Shown here: piece by piece, positions 36,245-45,618 of the stretch
How positions within the stretch are numbered: the first letter of the stretch is position 1
Layout of the letters: each line of letters opens with the position of its first letter
Assembly (NCBI RefSeq): GCF_000389965.1
Contig: NC_021191.1
Span: forward strand, 1,427,501 to 1,491,500
Direction: 5' to 3'
Length of the DNA stretch: 64,000 nt
Source of the DNA: Actinoplanes sp. N902-109
Lineage (GTDB): Bacteria; Actinomycetota; Actinomycetes; Mycobacteriales; Micromonosporaceae
The notes under the pieces: model-generated
Seen by the model: the letters and a program-made list of their open reading frames with translations, nothing else
Told to the model about the DNA's origin: nothing
Database searches by the model: none
Made by a program: the position numbers and the translations under genes

Positions 36245-39082
36245 GTGATCGAGAACGGGGAAGAGTACCCAGCGCCGCAAGCCACCAAACCCCGGCGCCG
36301 GCTCTGGCGCCGGATCGTGGTGCGGCTGTTCGTGATCGTGCTGTTCTACGGCGCCACCGGGGCCGCGGCGGCCGAGGCCTACGTCGAGTCGGTGCCGCTA
36401 CCGGCCACACCGATCGAGCCGCAGGCGTCCACGCTCTACTTCCGCGACGGCAGCACGATCCTGGCGCGGGTGGGCACCGTCGACCACAGCGACGTACCGC
36501 TGTCGGCCGTGCCCGAGGCCGTACGCAGTGCCGTCCTCGCTGCCGAGGACCGTGAGTTCTACCAGCACGGCGGCGTCTCGATGCGGGGTGTGATGCGTGC
36601 CGTCGTCGCCGACGTCAGCGGTAGCCGCCAGGGTGCCTCGACGATCACTCAGCAGTACGCCCGCAACGCATTCCTGACCCAGGACGTGTCGGTGGGGCGC
36701 AAGGCGAAGGAGATGGCCCTCTCCGTCCAGCTCGAACGCAAGTACACGAAGAACCAGATCCTCGAGCGCTACCTCAACACCATCTACTACGGCCGGGGCG
36801 CGCAGGGCATCGCCGCCGCCGCCCACGCATACTTCGGCATCACGCCGGAGAAGCTGACGCCGGCGCAGGGCGCGGTGCTCGCGGCGGTCGTCAAGGACCC
36901 GTGGGGCTACGACCCCGCCAACGACGCCGAGGCCGCGCGGGCCCGCTGGAACTGGGTGGTCAAGTCCGAGAAGGACCTCGGCTGGCTGCGGGGCGACCTC
37001 ACCTATCCGGCCGTCGCACCGGCCACCGCGAAGAACCCCGGCGCCGACGGCATCATCATCGACCGGGTGGAGCGCGAGCTCGCCCGGCACGGCGTCAACT
37101 CGCAGACGCTGCACACCGGCGGCCTCAAGGTGGTGACGACCCTCGACGCCGCCGCACAGAAGGCCGTGGTGCGGAGCGTCGGGGCCGAGCTGAAGAAGCT
37201 GCCGAAGGACACCCGGGCCGCGCTGGTGGCTCTCGACCCGAAGACCGGTGGGGTGCGCGCGTACTACGGCGGCGCGGAGCGGGGCTATTTCGACGATGCG
37301 TCGGCCTCCCATCCGGCCGCGTCGACGTTCAAGCCGATCGTCCTGGCCGCCGCCCTCCGCAAGGGCATCAGCGCACTGTCCAAGTGGGACGGCAGCTCCC
37401 CGCGCATCTTCCCGGGCCGGCTCGGCGTGCCGCTGAAGAACCACAAGGACCAGCAATGTCCTTTCTGTACGCTCGAAGCGTCGATGGTCGACTCGTTGAA
37501 CACGCCGTTCTATGCGGTCACCGAGCAGATCGGCGTCCCGGCGGTCCGCGACATGGCGTGGGATCTGGGCATCTCGAAGAAGTACGGCAGCACGCCCACG
37601 CTCGTCGACGTCAAGGGTGACCCCAAGCCGGGCAAGACCCGGGCGGACATCGCCATCGGCCGGTACGCCGTGACGCCCGGCGACCTCGCGACGGTGTACG
37701 CCACGTTCGCCTCCGGCGGCGTACGCCACGACCGGTACTTCGTCCAGACCACCGACGACGGCGCGGGCAAGCGGGTGTACACCGCGCTGCCGACCTCGAC
37801 CCCGGTGCTGGACACCGCCGTGGCCGCCGACGTCACCTCGGTGCTCAGCAAGGTGGTGAAGCACGACAAGGTGACGCCCGGCCGCCCGGCCGCCGGCAAG
37901 ACCGGCTCGCAGCAGTGGGGCAACAGCAGCGACACGCAGGACGCCTGGATGGCCGGTTACACCCCCGACCTGGCCAGCGCGGTGTGGCTGGGCAAGGCCA
38001 AGCCGGGCCCGCTGCGCGACAAGAACGGCAAGCCGATCGAGGGCGACGGCGTGCCGGCCCGGCTCTGGCGCGACTTCACCAGGGCGGCGCTGACCGGCTC
38101 GCCGCAGCAGGCGCTGCCCAAGGCCGCGCACGTGGGCCGGACCGACGTCGGCGACGCGGGCAAGGTGCACGACACCGGCACCGGCACCGGCAACCAGCGC
38201 GGGGAGAGCAGCTCCGAGGGTCAGGCGGACGGCGACGGCAAGCTCGGTTTCGGTACGCCCGTGGTGCACACGGCCGGCTCGGGCAAGCGGCTGGCGCTGA
38301 CCTTCGACGACGGCCCGTCCCCGTACACCCCGCAGATCCTGGCGATCCTCAAGCAGTACGGCATCAAGGCCACGTTCTGCATGGTCGGTGAGGAGGCCAC
38401 GAACTACCCCTCGTACGTGCGTCAGGTCGTCGCCGACGGTCACCAGCTGTGCAACCACTCGTGGGAGCACGACGACCTCGGTCAGCTGACCGCGGCTGAT
38501 GCTCGGGCCGACATCATGCGCACCGACGCGGCGATCGCGGCGGCGGCGCCGGGGGCCACCATCGCGTACTTCCGGGCGCCCTACGGCTCGTTCGGCAAGT
38601 CCGGCAAGGAAGGCGCGAAGCTCGGTCACACCCCGCTCGGCTGGGTCGTCGACCCGGACGACTGGCTGCTGCCCGGCGCGGACGTGATCGCCCAGCGGAT
38701 CGAGGACCAGCTGACCCCGCGGGCGGTGGTGCTGGTGCACGACGGCGGTGGCGACCGGTCGCAGACCGTCGACGCGATCCGGAAGCTGATCCCGAAGCTG
38801 CTGCATGACGGCTGGACCTTCGACCTGCCCGAGCGCACGGTCAAGTCGCACCCGCAACCGCAGCCCACGCCGTCCCGGCAGCCGCACCCCGAGGAGCACG
38901 CCACCACGCCGCCGACGGACACGCCTGCGCCGTCGCACACCCCGTCCCCGGAGGTCAGCAGTTCGAGCCCGGCGCCGGACCCGACGCTGACCTCACCGTC
39001 CGAGGGTGTCGAGCAGCCGGAGCACACTGGGCCCGAGGATGACCACGAAGATGACCGGGAAAAGACAGAACAGGACGGGTAG
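36245..39082 (+). CDS. Class A penicillin-binding protein fused to a NodB polysaccharide deacetylase
   Basis: The 945-aa protein has a short basic cytoplasmic N-terminus, one membrane helix (about 23-45), and a GT51 glycosyltransferase (catalytic EDREFYQHGG near 100; GASTITQQYARN near 131; RKYTKNQILERYLN). A transpeptidase domain follows with STFK (about 359), SLN (about 416) and KTG (about 551). After a linker of about 60 residues comes a NodB/CE4 domain (TFDDGP near 686, HSWEHDD near 738, FRAPYG, WVVDPDDW, LVHDGG), and then a Pro/Ser/Glu-rich tail. One chain could polymerise, cross-link and N-deacetylate peptidoglycan, the last giving lysozyme resistance. Its last 90 nt overlap tadC convergently. 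GTG 36245 has no clear ribosome site. Confidence 0.9.
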   Translation: MIENGEEYPAPQATKPRRRLWRRIVVRLFVIVLFYGATGAAAAEAYVESVPLPATPIEPQASTLYFRDGSTILARVGTVDHSDVPLSAVPEAVRSAVLAAEDREFYQHGGVSMRGVMRAVVADVSGSRQGASTITQQYARNAFLTQDVSVGRKAKEMALSVQLERKYTKNQILERYLNTIYYGRGAQGIAAAAHAYFGITPEKLTPAQGAVLAAVVKDPWGYDPANDAEAARARWNWVVKSEKDLGWLRGDLTYPAVAPATAKNPGADGIIIDRVERELARHGVNSQTLHTGGLKVVTTLDAAAQKAVVRSVGAELKKLPKDTRAALVALDPKTGGVRAYYGGAERGYFDDASASHPAASTFKPIVLAAALRKGISALSKWDGSSPRIFPGRLGVPLKNHKDQQCPFCTLEASMVDSLNTPFYAVTEQIGVPAVRDMAWDLGISKKYGSTPTLVDVKGDPKPGKTRADIAIGRYAVTPGDLATVYATFASGGVRHDRYFVQTTDDGAGKRVYTALPTSTPVLDTAVAADVTSVLSKVVKHDKVTPGRPAAGKTGSQQWGNSSDTQDAWMAGYTPDLASAVWLGKAKPGPLRDKNGKPIEGDGVPARLWRDFTRAALTGSPQQALPKAAHVGRTDVGDAGKVHDTGTGTGNQRGESSSEGQADGDGKLGFGTPVVHTAGSGKRLALTFDDGPSPYTPQILAILKQYGIKATFCMVGEEATNYPSYVRQVVADGHQLCNHSWEHDDLGQLTAADARADIMRTDAAIAAAAPGATIAYFRAPYGSFGKSGKEGAKLGHTPLGWVVDPDDWLLPGADVIAQRIEDQLTPRAVVLVHDGGGDRSQTVDAIRKLIPKLLHDGWTFDLPERTVKSHPQPQPTPSRQPHPEEHATTPPTDTPAPSHTPSPEVSSSSPAPDPTLTSPSEGVEQPEHTGPEDDHEDDREKTEQDG

Positions 39083-39913
39083 CAGCAGCTTCACCGGCAC
39101 CTTCTGCGCCTGTTCCTCGGCTCGCTGACGGCGCTTGGTGCGCTGGTCGCGGGCGTGTTGCCGGAGCACGCCCGCAATCGGCACGCCCAGTTCGCCGGCC
39201 TGGATCACGGCGGTCACGAACGCCTGCAGCTCCCGCACGGTGGTGCGGGCGGCGAGCGAGCGCAGGGCCTCCGTACGGGAGATGCCGATCTTCATCTCCT
39301 GCAGCACCCGGGTCACCTCGGCCGGCATCGGGCCGGCCAGGTTGGCCGACACCTGGGCCATCGCGGCGTCCAGGCCGAGCCCCGCCTCGACCCCGATGAC
39401 CAGCGCGTCCAGGACGTCCGGCAGCGAGTGGCCGAGTTCGCGCTGACGCCGGTTGCCCAGGTCGTGCAGGGCCAGATCCGGCAGGAACAGCCCGAGCACC
39501 GCGGCGGCCGGGCCGGCCGTCACCGCCCCGAGCGCCCCGGCCAGCGCGGTACCGCCCAGCACGCCGGCCACGCCCAGGCCGATCAGCAACTGGCCCCGGC
39601 GCCGGATCACCGTCTCCAGCGGCCGGTCGAGCGGGTTCCCGGCGTAGTCGAGGAGGCGCTCCAGACGTACCCGGGCCACCGGTGGCGTCACCGCCCGGCC
39701 GACGCGGTCGAAGAACCCCACCGTGGCGGCGCGCAGCCGCTGGTCCAGCGTCGGGCCGCGCTCGTCGACGAGCTTGCCGCGCGCACCGAACATCCCCAGC
39801 GTGCGCATCATCCGCTCGCCGCGGGTCGGCGGCAGCGCCACGGCCAGCACGAACAGGCCCACCGAGGCGGCCGCGGTCAGCACCGCGACGACGTGGACGA
39901 CGAGCAGGCCCAT
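38993..39913 (-). CDS. tadC: Tad pilus inner-membrane platform protein TadC
   Basis: The 306-aa protein has the T2SSF domain (LPDVLDALVIGVEAGLGLDAAMAQVSANLAGPMPAE, then ELQAFVTAVIQAGELGVPIAGVLRQHA) and membrane helices at both ends, as in GspF-like platform proteins that partner TadB. The ATG overlaps the tadB stop by one base (TGATG). It is the last gene of the minus-strand operon; its 3' end overlaps the penicillin-binding protein gene by 90 nt. Confidence 0.93.
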   Translation of the reverse strand: MGLLVVHVVAVLTAAASVGLFVLAVALPPTRGERMMRTLGMFGARGKLVDERGPTLDQRLRAATVGFFDRVGRAVTPPVARVRLERLLDYAGNPLDRPLETVIRRRGQLLIGLGVAGVLGGTALAGALGAVTAGPAAAVLGLFLPDLALHDLGNRRQRELGHSLPDVLDALVIGVEAGLGLDAAMAQVSANLAGPMPAEVTRVLQEMKIGISRTEALRSLAARTTVRELQAFVTAVIQAGELGVPIAGVLRQHARDQRTKRRQRAEEQAQKVPVKLLLPVLFCLFPVIFVVILGPSVLRLLDTLGR

Positions 39914-40869
39914 CAGGCATGCACCCGGACCACGCGGCGCAGCCAGAGCCCGCCGACGACCAGCAGCACCGCGGCGATGCCCAGCATGAGCAGCCCGCGC
40001 GGGTCGGTGTAGAGCGGGCGGATGTACTCGCGCCGGAACAGCAGCATCCAGCTGCCCAGGATCAGCGGCATGGCCAGCAGGATGCCCGCGGACAACCGGC
40101 CCTCCGCGGACAGCGTGCGGACCGTACGCCGCAGGTTCTGCCGCTCCCGCATGGTGTCCGCGGTGGTCTGCAGCACCTCGGACAGGCTGCCGCCGACCTC
40201 GCGTTGCAGCCGGATCGCCATCACCAGCCACTGCATGTCGTGGTTGCCGGTGCGCTGCCCGACCCCCTCCAGCGCGTCCTCGAACTCGGCGCCCAGCCGG
40301 GTCTCGGACAGCGCCCGGCGCAGCTCGGCCGGCACCGGCCCAGAGCTGTCCCGCACCGCGTTCTCGACGCCGTGCTGCAGCGTGAAGCCCGCGCGCAGCG
40401 AGCTCACCACCATCTGCAGGGTGTCCGGCAGCTCCTCGGCGAAGCGCTGCTTGCGGCGTCCGACCCGGCCCTGCAGCAGCACGTTGGGGAGCAGGAAGCC
40501 CGCGGCCAGGCCGGCCGGGACGCCGAGGTACCACGGCAGCAGCAGACCCAGCACCAGGGCGAGGGCGAGCGCCGCACCGGCCCGGATGACCAGCCACTCA
40601 GCCGGGCGGATCGGCACCGCCGCCGCGTCCAGCAGGGCGTGGTTGTCCAGGCGGCTGACCCGCGCGAGGCCGTCCCCGGCCCGGGTGACCTCGGCGCGCA
40701 GGGTGGCCAGCAACCGGCCCCGCTGCAGCGGGTTCTGCACGGCGAAGCGGCGCAACGAGGCGAGCCGGCGCTGGAAGAAGGTGCGGCCGAAGAAGGCGTC
40801 CAGGAGGGCGTACGAGAGCAGGAAGATCGCGACGGTGAGCGTGCCGAGCGCGGTGAGCAGCCAGATCAT
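39913..40869 (-). CDS. tadB: Tad pilus inner-membrane platform protein TadB
   Basis: The 318-aa T2SSF protein has N-terminal membrane helices (WLLTALGTLTVAIFLLSYALL), the cytoplasmic T2SSF core (LPDTLQMVVSSLRAGFTLQHGVENAVRD...WLVMAIRLQREVGGSLSEVLQTTADTMRER) and C-terminal helices. With TadC it anchors the TadA motor. The start ATGA overlaps the tadA stop. Confidence 0.94.
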   Translation of the reverse strand: MIWLLTALGTLTVAIFLLSYALLDAFFGRTFFQRRLASLRRFAVQNPLQRGRLLATLRAEVTRAGDGLARVSRLDNHALLDAAAVPIRPAEWLVIRAGAALALALVLGLLLPWYLGVPAGLAAGFLLPNVLLQGRVGRRKQRFAEELPDTLQMVVSSLRAGFTLQHGVENAVRDSSGPVPAELRRALSETRLGAEFEDALEGVGQRTGNHDMQWLVMAIRLQREVGGSLSEVLQTTADTMRERQNLRRTVRTLSAEGRLSAGILLAMPLILGSWMLLFRREYIRPLYTDPRGLLMLGIAAVLLVVGGLWLRRVVRVHA

Positions 40870-42257
40870 CGGCGGCCCTGGGTGAACAGCGTCGCGGGCA
40901 TGGTGACGCCGTAGACCGCCAGGTCGTCGGCGAAGCGCGGGCGCAGCCCGGTCGGTTCGAGGCCGCCGCGGAACCGGCCGGCGCTGTCGGTGCCGGCCTT
41001 GAAGTCGAACAGGAACAGGTCCTGCAGGCTGACCACGTCGGACTCCATGCCCACCACCTCGGCGATGTGGGTGACCCGGCGGCTGCCGTCCTTGAGCCGG
41101 CTGACCTGCAGGATGACGTCCACGGCCGAGGCGATCTGGTCGCGGATCGCCCGCACCGGCAGGTCCATCCCGCCCATCAGCACCATCGTCTCCATCCGGG
41201 CGACGGCGTCGCGCGGGGCGTTGGCGTGCAGCGTGGTCAGCGAGCCGTCGTGGCCGGTGTTCATCGCCTGCAGCATGTCCAGCGCGGCGGCGTCGCGGAC
41301 CTCGCCGACGACGATCCGGTCGGGGCGCATCCGCAGCGCGTTGCGCACCAGGTCGCGGGTGCTGATCGCGCCCCGGCCCTCGGAGTTGTTCGGGCGCGAC
41401 TCCAGGCGTACGACGTGATCCTGGCGCAGTTGCAGCTCGGCCGCGTCCTCGATGGTCACGATCCGCTCGTCGTACGGCACGTACGCGCTGAGCACGTTGA
41501 GCATCGTCGTCTTGCCCGAGCCCGTCCCGCCACTGACCACGATGTTGCGCCGGCCGCGCACGCAGTTCTCCAGGAACTCGGCCGTCCTGGCGGTCAGCGT
41601 GCCGAAGCGGATCAGGTCGTCCACGGTCAGCGGCGACACCGAGAACTTGCGGATGGTCAGCGACGAGCCGTCCAGCGCGACCGGCGGCACCACCGCGTTG
41701 ACCCGGCTGCCGTCGGGCAGCCGGGCGTCGACCATCGGGCTGGCCTCGTCCACCCGGCGGCCCACCCGCGAGCAGATCCGGTCGATGATCCGCCGCAGGT
41801 GCGCCTCGTCGTCGAACTCCACGTCGGCGCGTTCGAGGCGGCCGAAGCGCTCCACGAACACCAGGTCGTAGCTGTTCACCATGACCTCGCTGACGGACGG
41901 GTCGCGCAGCAGCGACTCGATCGGCCCGTGCCCGAGCACGTCGTCGGTGACGTCCTGGATGATCCGGGCCTTGTCCGCACCGGCCAGCGGCGTCTGCTCG
42001 TGGGCGATCAGCTCGGTCAGCGTCTGCTTGACCCGGTCGTCCAGGTCCACGCCGGCGCCGGAGGCGTAGAGGGAGGGCCCCAGCTCGTCGGCGAGCTGGC
42101 GCTGGATCCGCAGCCGGACCTCGGTGACGGCGTCGCCGGTCTGCAGGCCGGCGGCCCGGTACCGCTCGGTGGTCGCGGAGACCGGTCCTTCCGCCACCGG
42201 CGAGGGCGGGGGAGCGGCCGACTGGGTGCGCGCGGCGATGCGCGCCGACAGACTCAT
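40866..42257 (-). CDS. tadA: Tad pilus assembly ATPase TadA (CpaF)
   Basis: The 463-aa hexameric secretion ATPase has Walker A SGGTGSGKTTM (about 240-250), an Asp box (IVTIEDAAELQL), Walker B (RPDRIVVGEVRDAAALDMLQ) and a His box (GHDGSLTTLHANAPRDA). It powers Flp pilus extension and probably retraction. Its start (ATGA) overlaps the tadZ stop and its stop overlaps tadB. Confidence 0.96.
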   Translation of the reverse strand: MSLSARIAARTQSAAPPPSPVAEGPVSATTERYRAAGLQTGDAVTEVRLRIQRQLADELGPSLYASGAGVDLDDRVKQTLTELIAHEQTPLAGADKARIIQDVTDDVLGHGPIESLLRDPSVSEVMVNSYDLVFVERFGRLERADVEFDDEAHLRRIIDRICSRVGRRVDEASPMVDARLPDGSRVNAVVPPVALDGSSLTIRKFSVSPLTVDDLIRFGTLTARTAEFLENCVRGRRNIVVSGGTGSGKTTMLNVLSAYVPYDERIVTIEDAAELQLRQDHVVRLESRPNNSEGRGAISTRDLVRNALRMRPDRIVVGEVRDAAALDMLQAMNTGHDGSLTTLHANAPRDAVARMETMVLMGGMDLPVRAIRDQIASAVDVILQVSRLKDGSRRVTHIAEVVGMESDVVSLQDLFLFDFKAGTDSAGRFRGGLEPTGLRPRFADDLAVYGVTMPATLFTQGRR

Positions 42258-43426
42258 CGCTTGCGGCCCAGCGCGAACAGCCGCCGCCGCGACTCGACGT
42301 TGCTGCTGACCCCGGCGCAGCGGTCGGCGAGCTTGCGGATCGCCAGGCTGACCGGGTGCGTCGGGTCGGACAGCACCAGCGGGACACCGCGGTTGACCGA
42401 GACGGTGACGTCCCGCGACGACGGGACGTGCACGGACAGGTGCGCGCCGACCGCCTCCTCGACGTCCTCCAGGCTCAGCCCGACCTCGGTGTTGGCCCGG
42501 TTGAACACCACCAGCCGCCGGTCCCGCGGGTACTCGAGCAGGTCGAACATCTCGATCGTGAGCCGCACGCTCTTGAGCGTGGGCAGGTCCGGCGTCACGA
42601 TCGGCACGAACCAGTCGGTGAGGTCCAGCGCCGACAGCACCTGGTCGGTGACCGCCGGCGGGGTGTCCAGCACGATGTAGTCGTACATGTCCCGGGCCAC
42701 CTCGAGGATCTCGGTGACCAGCTCCCGGCTGACGTGCTCGCCCTCGGCCGGGCTCGACGGTGCGAGCAGCGCGTCCAGCCCCGGGCGGCAGGGCGTGATG
42801 ACCGAGCGCAGCCCGGCCTCGTCCATCTTGCCCGCCATCGAGATCGCGTCGGAGATGCTGCGGTTGGGCGGCAGCTGCAGCATGATCGCGACATCGCCGA
42901 ACTGCAGCGCGAGGTCGACCAGCAGCACCCGGCGGCTGCCGTCGGCGCACAGCGCGGCAGCCAGATTGGTGGCGACCACGCTCTTGCCGCAGCCGCCCTT
43001 GCCCGCGAAGACCGTCACGACCTTGGCCCGTTGGACGTCCGGCGAGCTGCGCAGGGTGGTGCTCAGCGCCTTGGACAGGTCGATCGAGCGGGCCGAGGCG
43101 ACCCGGATGCCCTCGGCGTCCAGCTCGTCGACGACCTCGCGCACCCCGGAGCGCATGGCCCGGGCCAGCACGTCCGGCTCCAGCGTGCGGCGCAGCACGA
43201 TCACCCCGAGCAACGGCCGCTGCACCCGCTGGTACGCCGCGAAGGTGAGCGCCTCCTCCAGGTCCACCGTCGCGCCGATCATCACCAGCAGCGTCTCGGG
43301 GTTGCGGGGCAGGTGGTACTCCAGGTCGGCCAGGCTGTCGACGATCGCGAAGCCGTACTCGCTGTAGACCGCCCCGGCCGTGCTGCGCCGCTCGGCATCC
43401 GGCTCGACGTACACATAGAACGTCAC
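42254..43426 (-). CDS. tadZ: Tad localisation ATPase TadZ (CpaE-like)
   Basis: The 390-aa product has an N-terminal receiver-like domain without the phospho-acceptor pattern (FYVYVEPDAERR...) and a ParA/MinD ATPase domain (deviant Walker A VFAGKGGCGKSVVATNLA near 138-155; LLVDLALQFGDV; YDYIVLDTPPAV). TadZ places the pilus machine at a cell pole. GTG 43426 is chosen: it overlaps the cpaB stop (GTGA) and has AGGAG 8 nt upstream. Confidence 0.92.
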   Translation of the reverse strand: MTFYVYVEPDAERRSTAGAVYSEYGFAIVDSLADLEYHLPRNPETLLVMIGATVDLEEALTFAAYQRVQRPLLGVIVLRRTLEPDVLARAMRSGVREVVDELDAEGIRVASARSIDLSKALSTTLRSSPDVQRAKVVTVFAGKGGCGKSVVATNLAAALCADGSRRVLLVDLALQFGDVAIMLQLPPNRSISDAISMAGKMDEAGLRSVITPCRPGLDALLAPSSPAEGEHVSRELVTEILEVARDMYDYIVLDTPPAVTDQVLSALDLTDWFVPIVTPDLPTLKSVRLTIEMFDLLEYPRDRRLVVFNRANTEVGLSLEDVEEAVGAHLSVHVPSSRDVTVSVNRGVPLVLSDPTHPVSLAIRKLADRCAGVSSNVESRRRLFALGRKR

Positions 43427-44184
43427 GGCGTCGTCTCCTTCGGCCACAGCGAGTCGTAGTTCACCGCGGCCGACGGCGTGACCTGCGCCCCGGCACCGAT
43501 CAGGCCCAGATAGATCTCGGCGGTCTGCGCGGCGTGCACCAGCCGGGTGGCGTCCTCCTGGTCGACGGCCAGGGTCACCGGGTAGGTGTCCGTCGCCGAC
43601 GTGCGCGCCGACCGGGTCGAGGTGGGCATCGGGCGGATGTCGGTCGGTTGCCCACTGGTGATGCTGATGACCGTGGCCGCCGGCAGCAGCACCCGGGTCT
43701 GCTGCTCGCTGGCCCGCGCATCGCGCGGGTACGTCACGAAGACCGTGACCCGGTCGCCGGCGGCGACCTTCTCGGCGACGCCGGGTGCCATGGAGACCTC
43801 GACGCTGATGCCGAGCTGTTTCTCCGGTACGCCCACAGTGGCAGTCGAGTTGCCGCTCGCCGCACTGAACAGCCCCCGCATCACGAGCTGCTGCGGGGCC
43901 AGGTCGGTGGTGAGCCGCAGCCGGTCGAGCGCCGGGTCGAGCCGGTCCATCGCCCCGTCGGGCACGGTCTCGGCGGGCATCACGACGGTGCGCGCGAGCT
44001 TCTCGCTGCGGATCTGCGCGCCCGTCGTCCCGGCCGGGATCCGCTCGGTGGCCAGCAGCACCCTCACCGCCCGCCGTCCGTCGAGCGCGCGCTGGTCGAC
44101 ACCGCGCGTGTAGAGCAGCATCGAGACCCCGCTGAGCCCGGCCAGGACGAGCGCGGCCAGCACGATCAGAACCCGGCGTCGCAT
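43423..44184 (-). CDS. cpaB: Flp pilus assembly protein CpaB (SAF domain)
   Basis: The 253-aa product has one N-terminal membrane helix (VLIVLAALVLAGLSGVSMLL), a SAF domain (RVLLATERIPAGTTGAQIRSEKL) and an RcpC/CpaB-type beta domain (ISVEVSMAPGVAEKVAAGDRVTVFVTY). Located outside the membrane; its exact role in a Gram-positive Tad system without secretin is unclear. The start is 10 nt after tadG. Confidence 0.9.
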   Translation of the reverse strand: MRRRVLIVLAALVLAGLSGVSMLLYTRGVDQRALDGRRAVRVLLATERIPAGTTGAQIRSEKLARTVVMPAETVPDGAMDRLDPALDRLRLTTDLAPQQLVMRGLFSAASGNSTATVGVPEKQLGISVEVSMAPGVAEKVAAGDRVTVFVTYPRDARASEQQTRVLLPAATVISITSGQPTDIRPMPTSTRSARTSATDTYPVTLAVDQEDATRLVHAAQTAEIYLGLIGAGAQVTPSAAVNYDSLWPKETTP

Positions 44185-44194
44185 GTTTCCCCCG

Positions 44195-45229
44195 TCATCC
44201 GGTCCGTCCGATCACCGTCACCCCGTAGTCCACGGCTCCCTCGACGGAGAACCGCGGCTGCGAGCGCGGCGCGAGCATCTGGGTGAAGTAGCCGGCCACG
44301 CAGGCGGCGGCCGGGTCGGTGCAGAGCGTGCCGTCGGGCCGCCCGGAGTTGCCGGTGACCGCGTACGCGGCGTACCCGACGACGTGCAGCTGGTCCCCGG
44401 CGCGGCTGTCGTAGACCGGCACGAGCAGCGGCAGGTGCTGGTCGGCGGCCTGGCCGAGGAGGGCCGGGCAGCCGGTCGTGGTGGCGGGCAGGTCGACCGG
44501 CGGGGCCGGCTCGACGGCGCAGCTCCCGCCGCTGTCCAGCCAGGCGAAGCCGCACGTGGTGCCGGTGCCGTCGTCCGCGGTGATGGCGGTGGCGGCGCCG
44601 GCGGGCGGCGGGTCGAGCCGGCGCGGGACCGCCCCGATGGTGTCCTGGGTGTCGGCGGGGATGCCGGGGACGCTGTAGAACGTCGTGGGGACGCAGGACG
44701 CCTGCACGGCGAGCGAGCTGACCCGCAGCGATGCGGCGGTGCCCCACGAGACCCGCGAGCACGCGCCGACCGGGGTGTCCTTGCCCGCCAGCGGCGCCGG
44801 CATCGAACGGTCGCCCGCGTCCTCGTAGTACGCCCGGACCTCGACGTACGGGCCGAAGGTGAGGCGCAGCGACGGGCACTCGACGGCGGTGTTCCAGACC
44901 GCGCAGTCGATGCCCTCGATGCACACCTGGGCGGCCACCGCGGCGCTGAGGTCGGTGCCGGGCCGGGGTCCATAAGTTTGCGCAGCAACCAACTGGTCGG
45001 CTGTCTCCTGCTGAATCGCGTTCGTGCAGGTGTCGGGCGCGTCGATGCAGTTCTCGGCGACCGCCCAGGCCGCGGCGTCGGCCCCGGCCTGCAACTGCTC
45101 GCGCTTGGCATAGAGGTTGCCGACGTCCACGACGACGGCCGTGGCGCCGAGCAGCACACCGCCGGAGAGCAGCACGGCGGTCAGGACGGCGACCGCACCC
45201 CGGTCGTCGCCACGCCTCAGCCGACGCAT
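44195..45229 (-). CDS. tadG: TadG-like pseudopilin/pilus-assembly protein
   Basis: The 344-aa product has the N-terminal DDRGAVAVLTAVLLSGGVLLGATAVVVDVGNLY segment: RGA before a hydrophobic helix, typical of TadG/TadE-like proteins, followed by a von Willebrand-like AKREQLQAGADAAAWA stretch. The large extracytoplasmic domain has several cysteines. Its start lies inside the tadE 3' end (13-nt overlap). Confidence 0.88.
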   Translation of the reverse strand: MRRLRRGDDRGAVAVLTAVLLSGGVLLGATAVVVDVGNLYAKREQLQAGADAAAWAVAENCIDAPDTCTNAIQQETADQLVAAQTYGPRPGTDLSAAVAAQVCIEGIDCAVWNTAVECPSLRLTFGPYVEVRAYYEDAGDRSMPAPLAGKDTPVGACSRVSWGTAASLRVSSLAVQASCVPTTFYSVPGIPADTQDTIGAVPRRLDPPPAGAATAITADDGTGTTCGFAWLDSGGSCAVEPAPPVDLPATTTGCPALLGQAADQHLPLLVPVYDSRAGDQLHVVGYAAYAVTGNSGRPDGTLCTDPAAACVAGYFTQMLAPRSQPRFSVEGAVDYGVTVIGRTG

Positions 45230-45618
45230 GGCATCACACCGGTCGCGTGCAGCTGGAACATGGTGATGTTGCGCCGGCCGAAGCGGGCCATGAGCGAGCC
45301 GAGCCCGGTCGGGGAGTCGTACGACAGCGTCAGATCCACCGTGGCGGACCCGGTGGTGTCGTCGGCGCACGTGGAGATGCTGGTGTCCAGCTGGGTGTTC
45401 TGGGCCGAGACACCGAGGATCGCGTCGACGGTCTCGGTCACCCGCGCCGGGTCGCCGGTCAGCGCGGCCACCCGGGCGCCCTGGTGCGCGGCCTCGGTCA
45501 GGTTGAGCTGGCGGTTCCAGCCCAGCCCGAACTCGATGATCCCGAGGACGACGAGCAGCAGCAGGGGCAGGACGACCGCCATCTCGACGGCGGCCGCCCC
45601 CCGGTCGTCACGGGTCAG
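45217..45618 (-). CDS. tadE: TadE-like minor pseudopilin; start probably a CTG
   Basis: The product has the TadE signature RDDRGAAAVEMAVVLPLLLLVVLGIIEFG, a Glu-containing prepilin-like helix, followed by NLTEAAHQGARVAALTGDP. No ATG, GTG or TTG precedes the RGAAAVE motif in frame. CTG at 45618 overlaps the flp stop codon as CTGA, exactly like the ATGA/GTGA junctions elsewhere in the operon, and gives a normal N-terminus (133 aa). The first ATG (45582) would delete the processing motif. Confidence 0.85.
   Translation of the reverse strand: MTRDDRGAAAVEMAVVLPLLLLVVLGIIEFGLGWNRQLNLTEAAHQGARVAALTGDPARVTETVDAILGVSAQNTQLDTSISTCADDTTGSATVDLTLSYDSPTGLGSLMARFGRRNITMFQLHATGVMPCVG

Noticed and set aside
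36398..38938. 846-codon open frame antisense to the PBP-NodB gene
   Set aside because: The amino-acid content is Arg/Gly/His-rich and unstructured, while the plus strand shows three enzyme domains.
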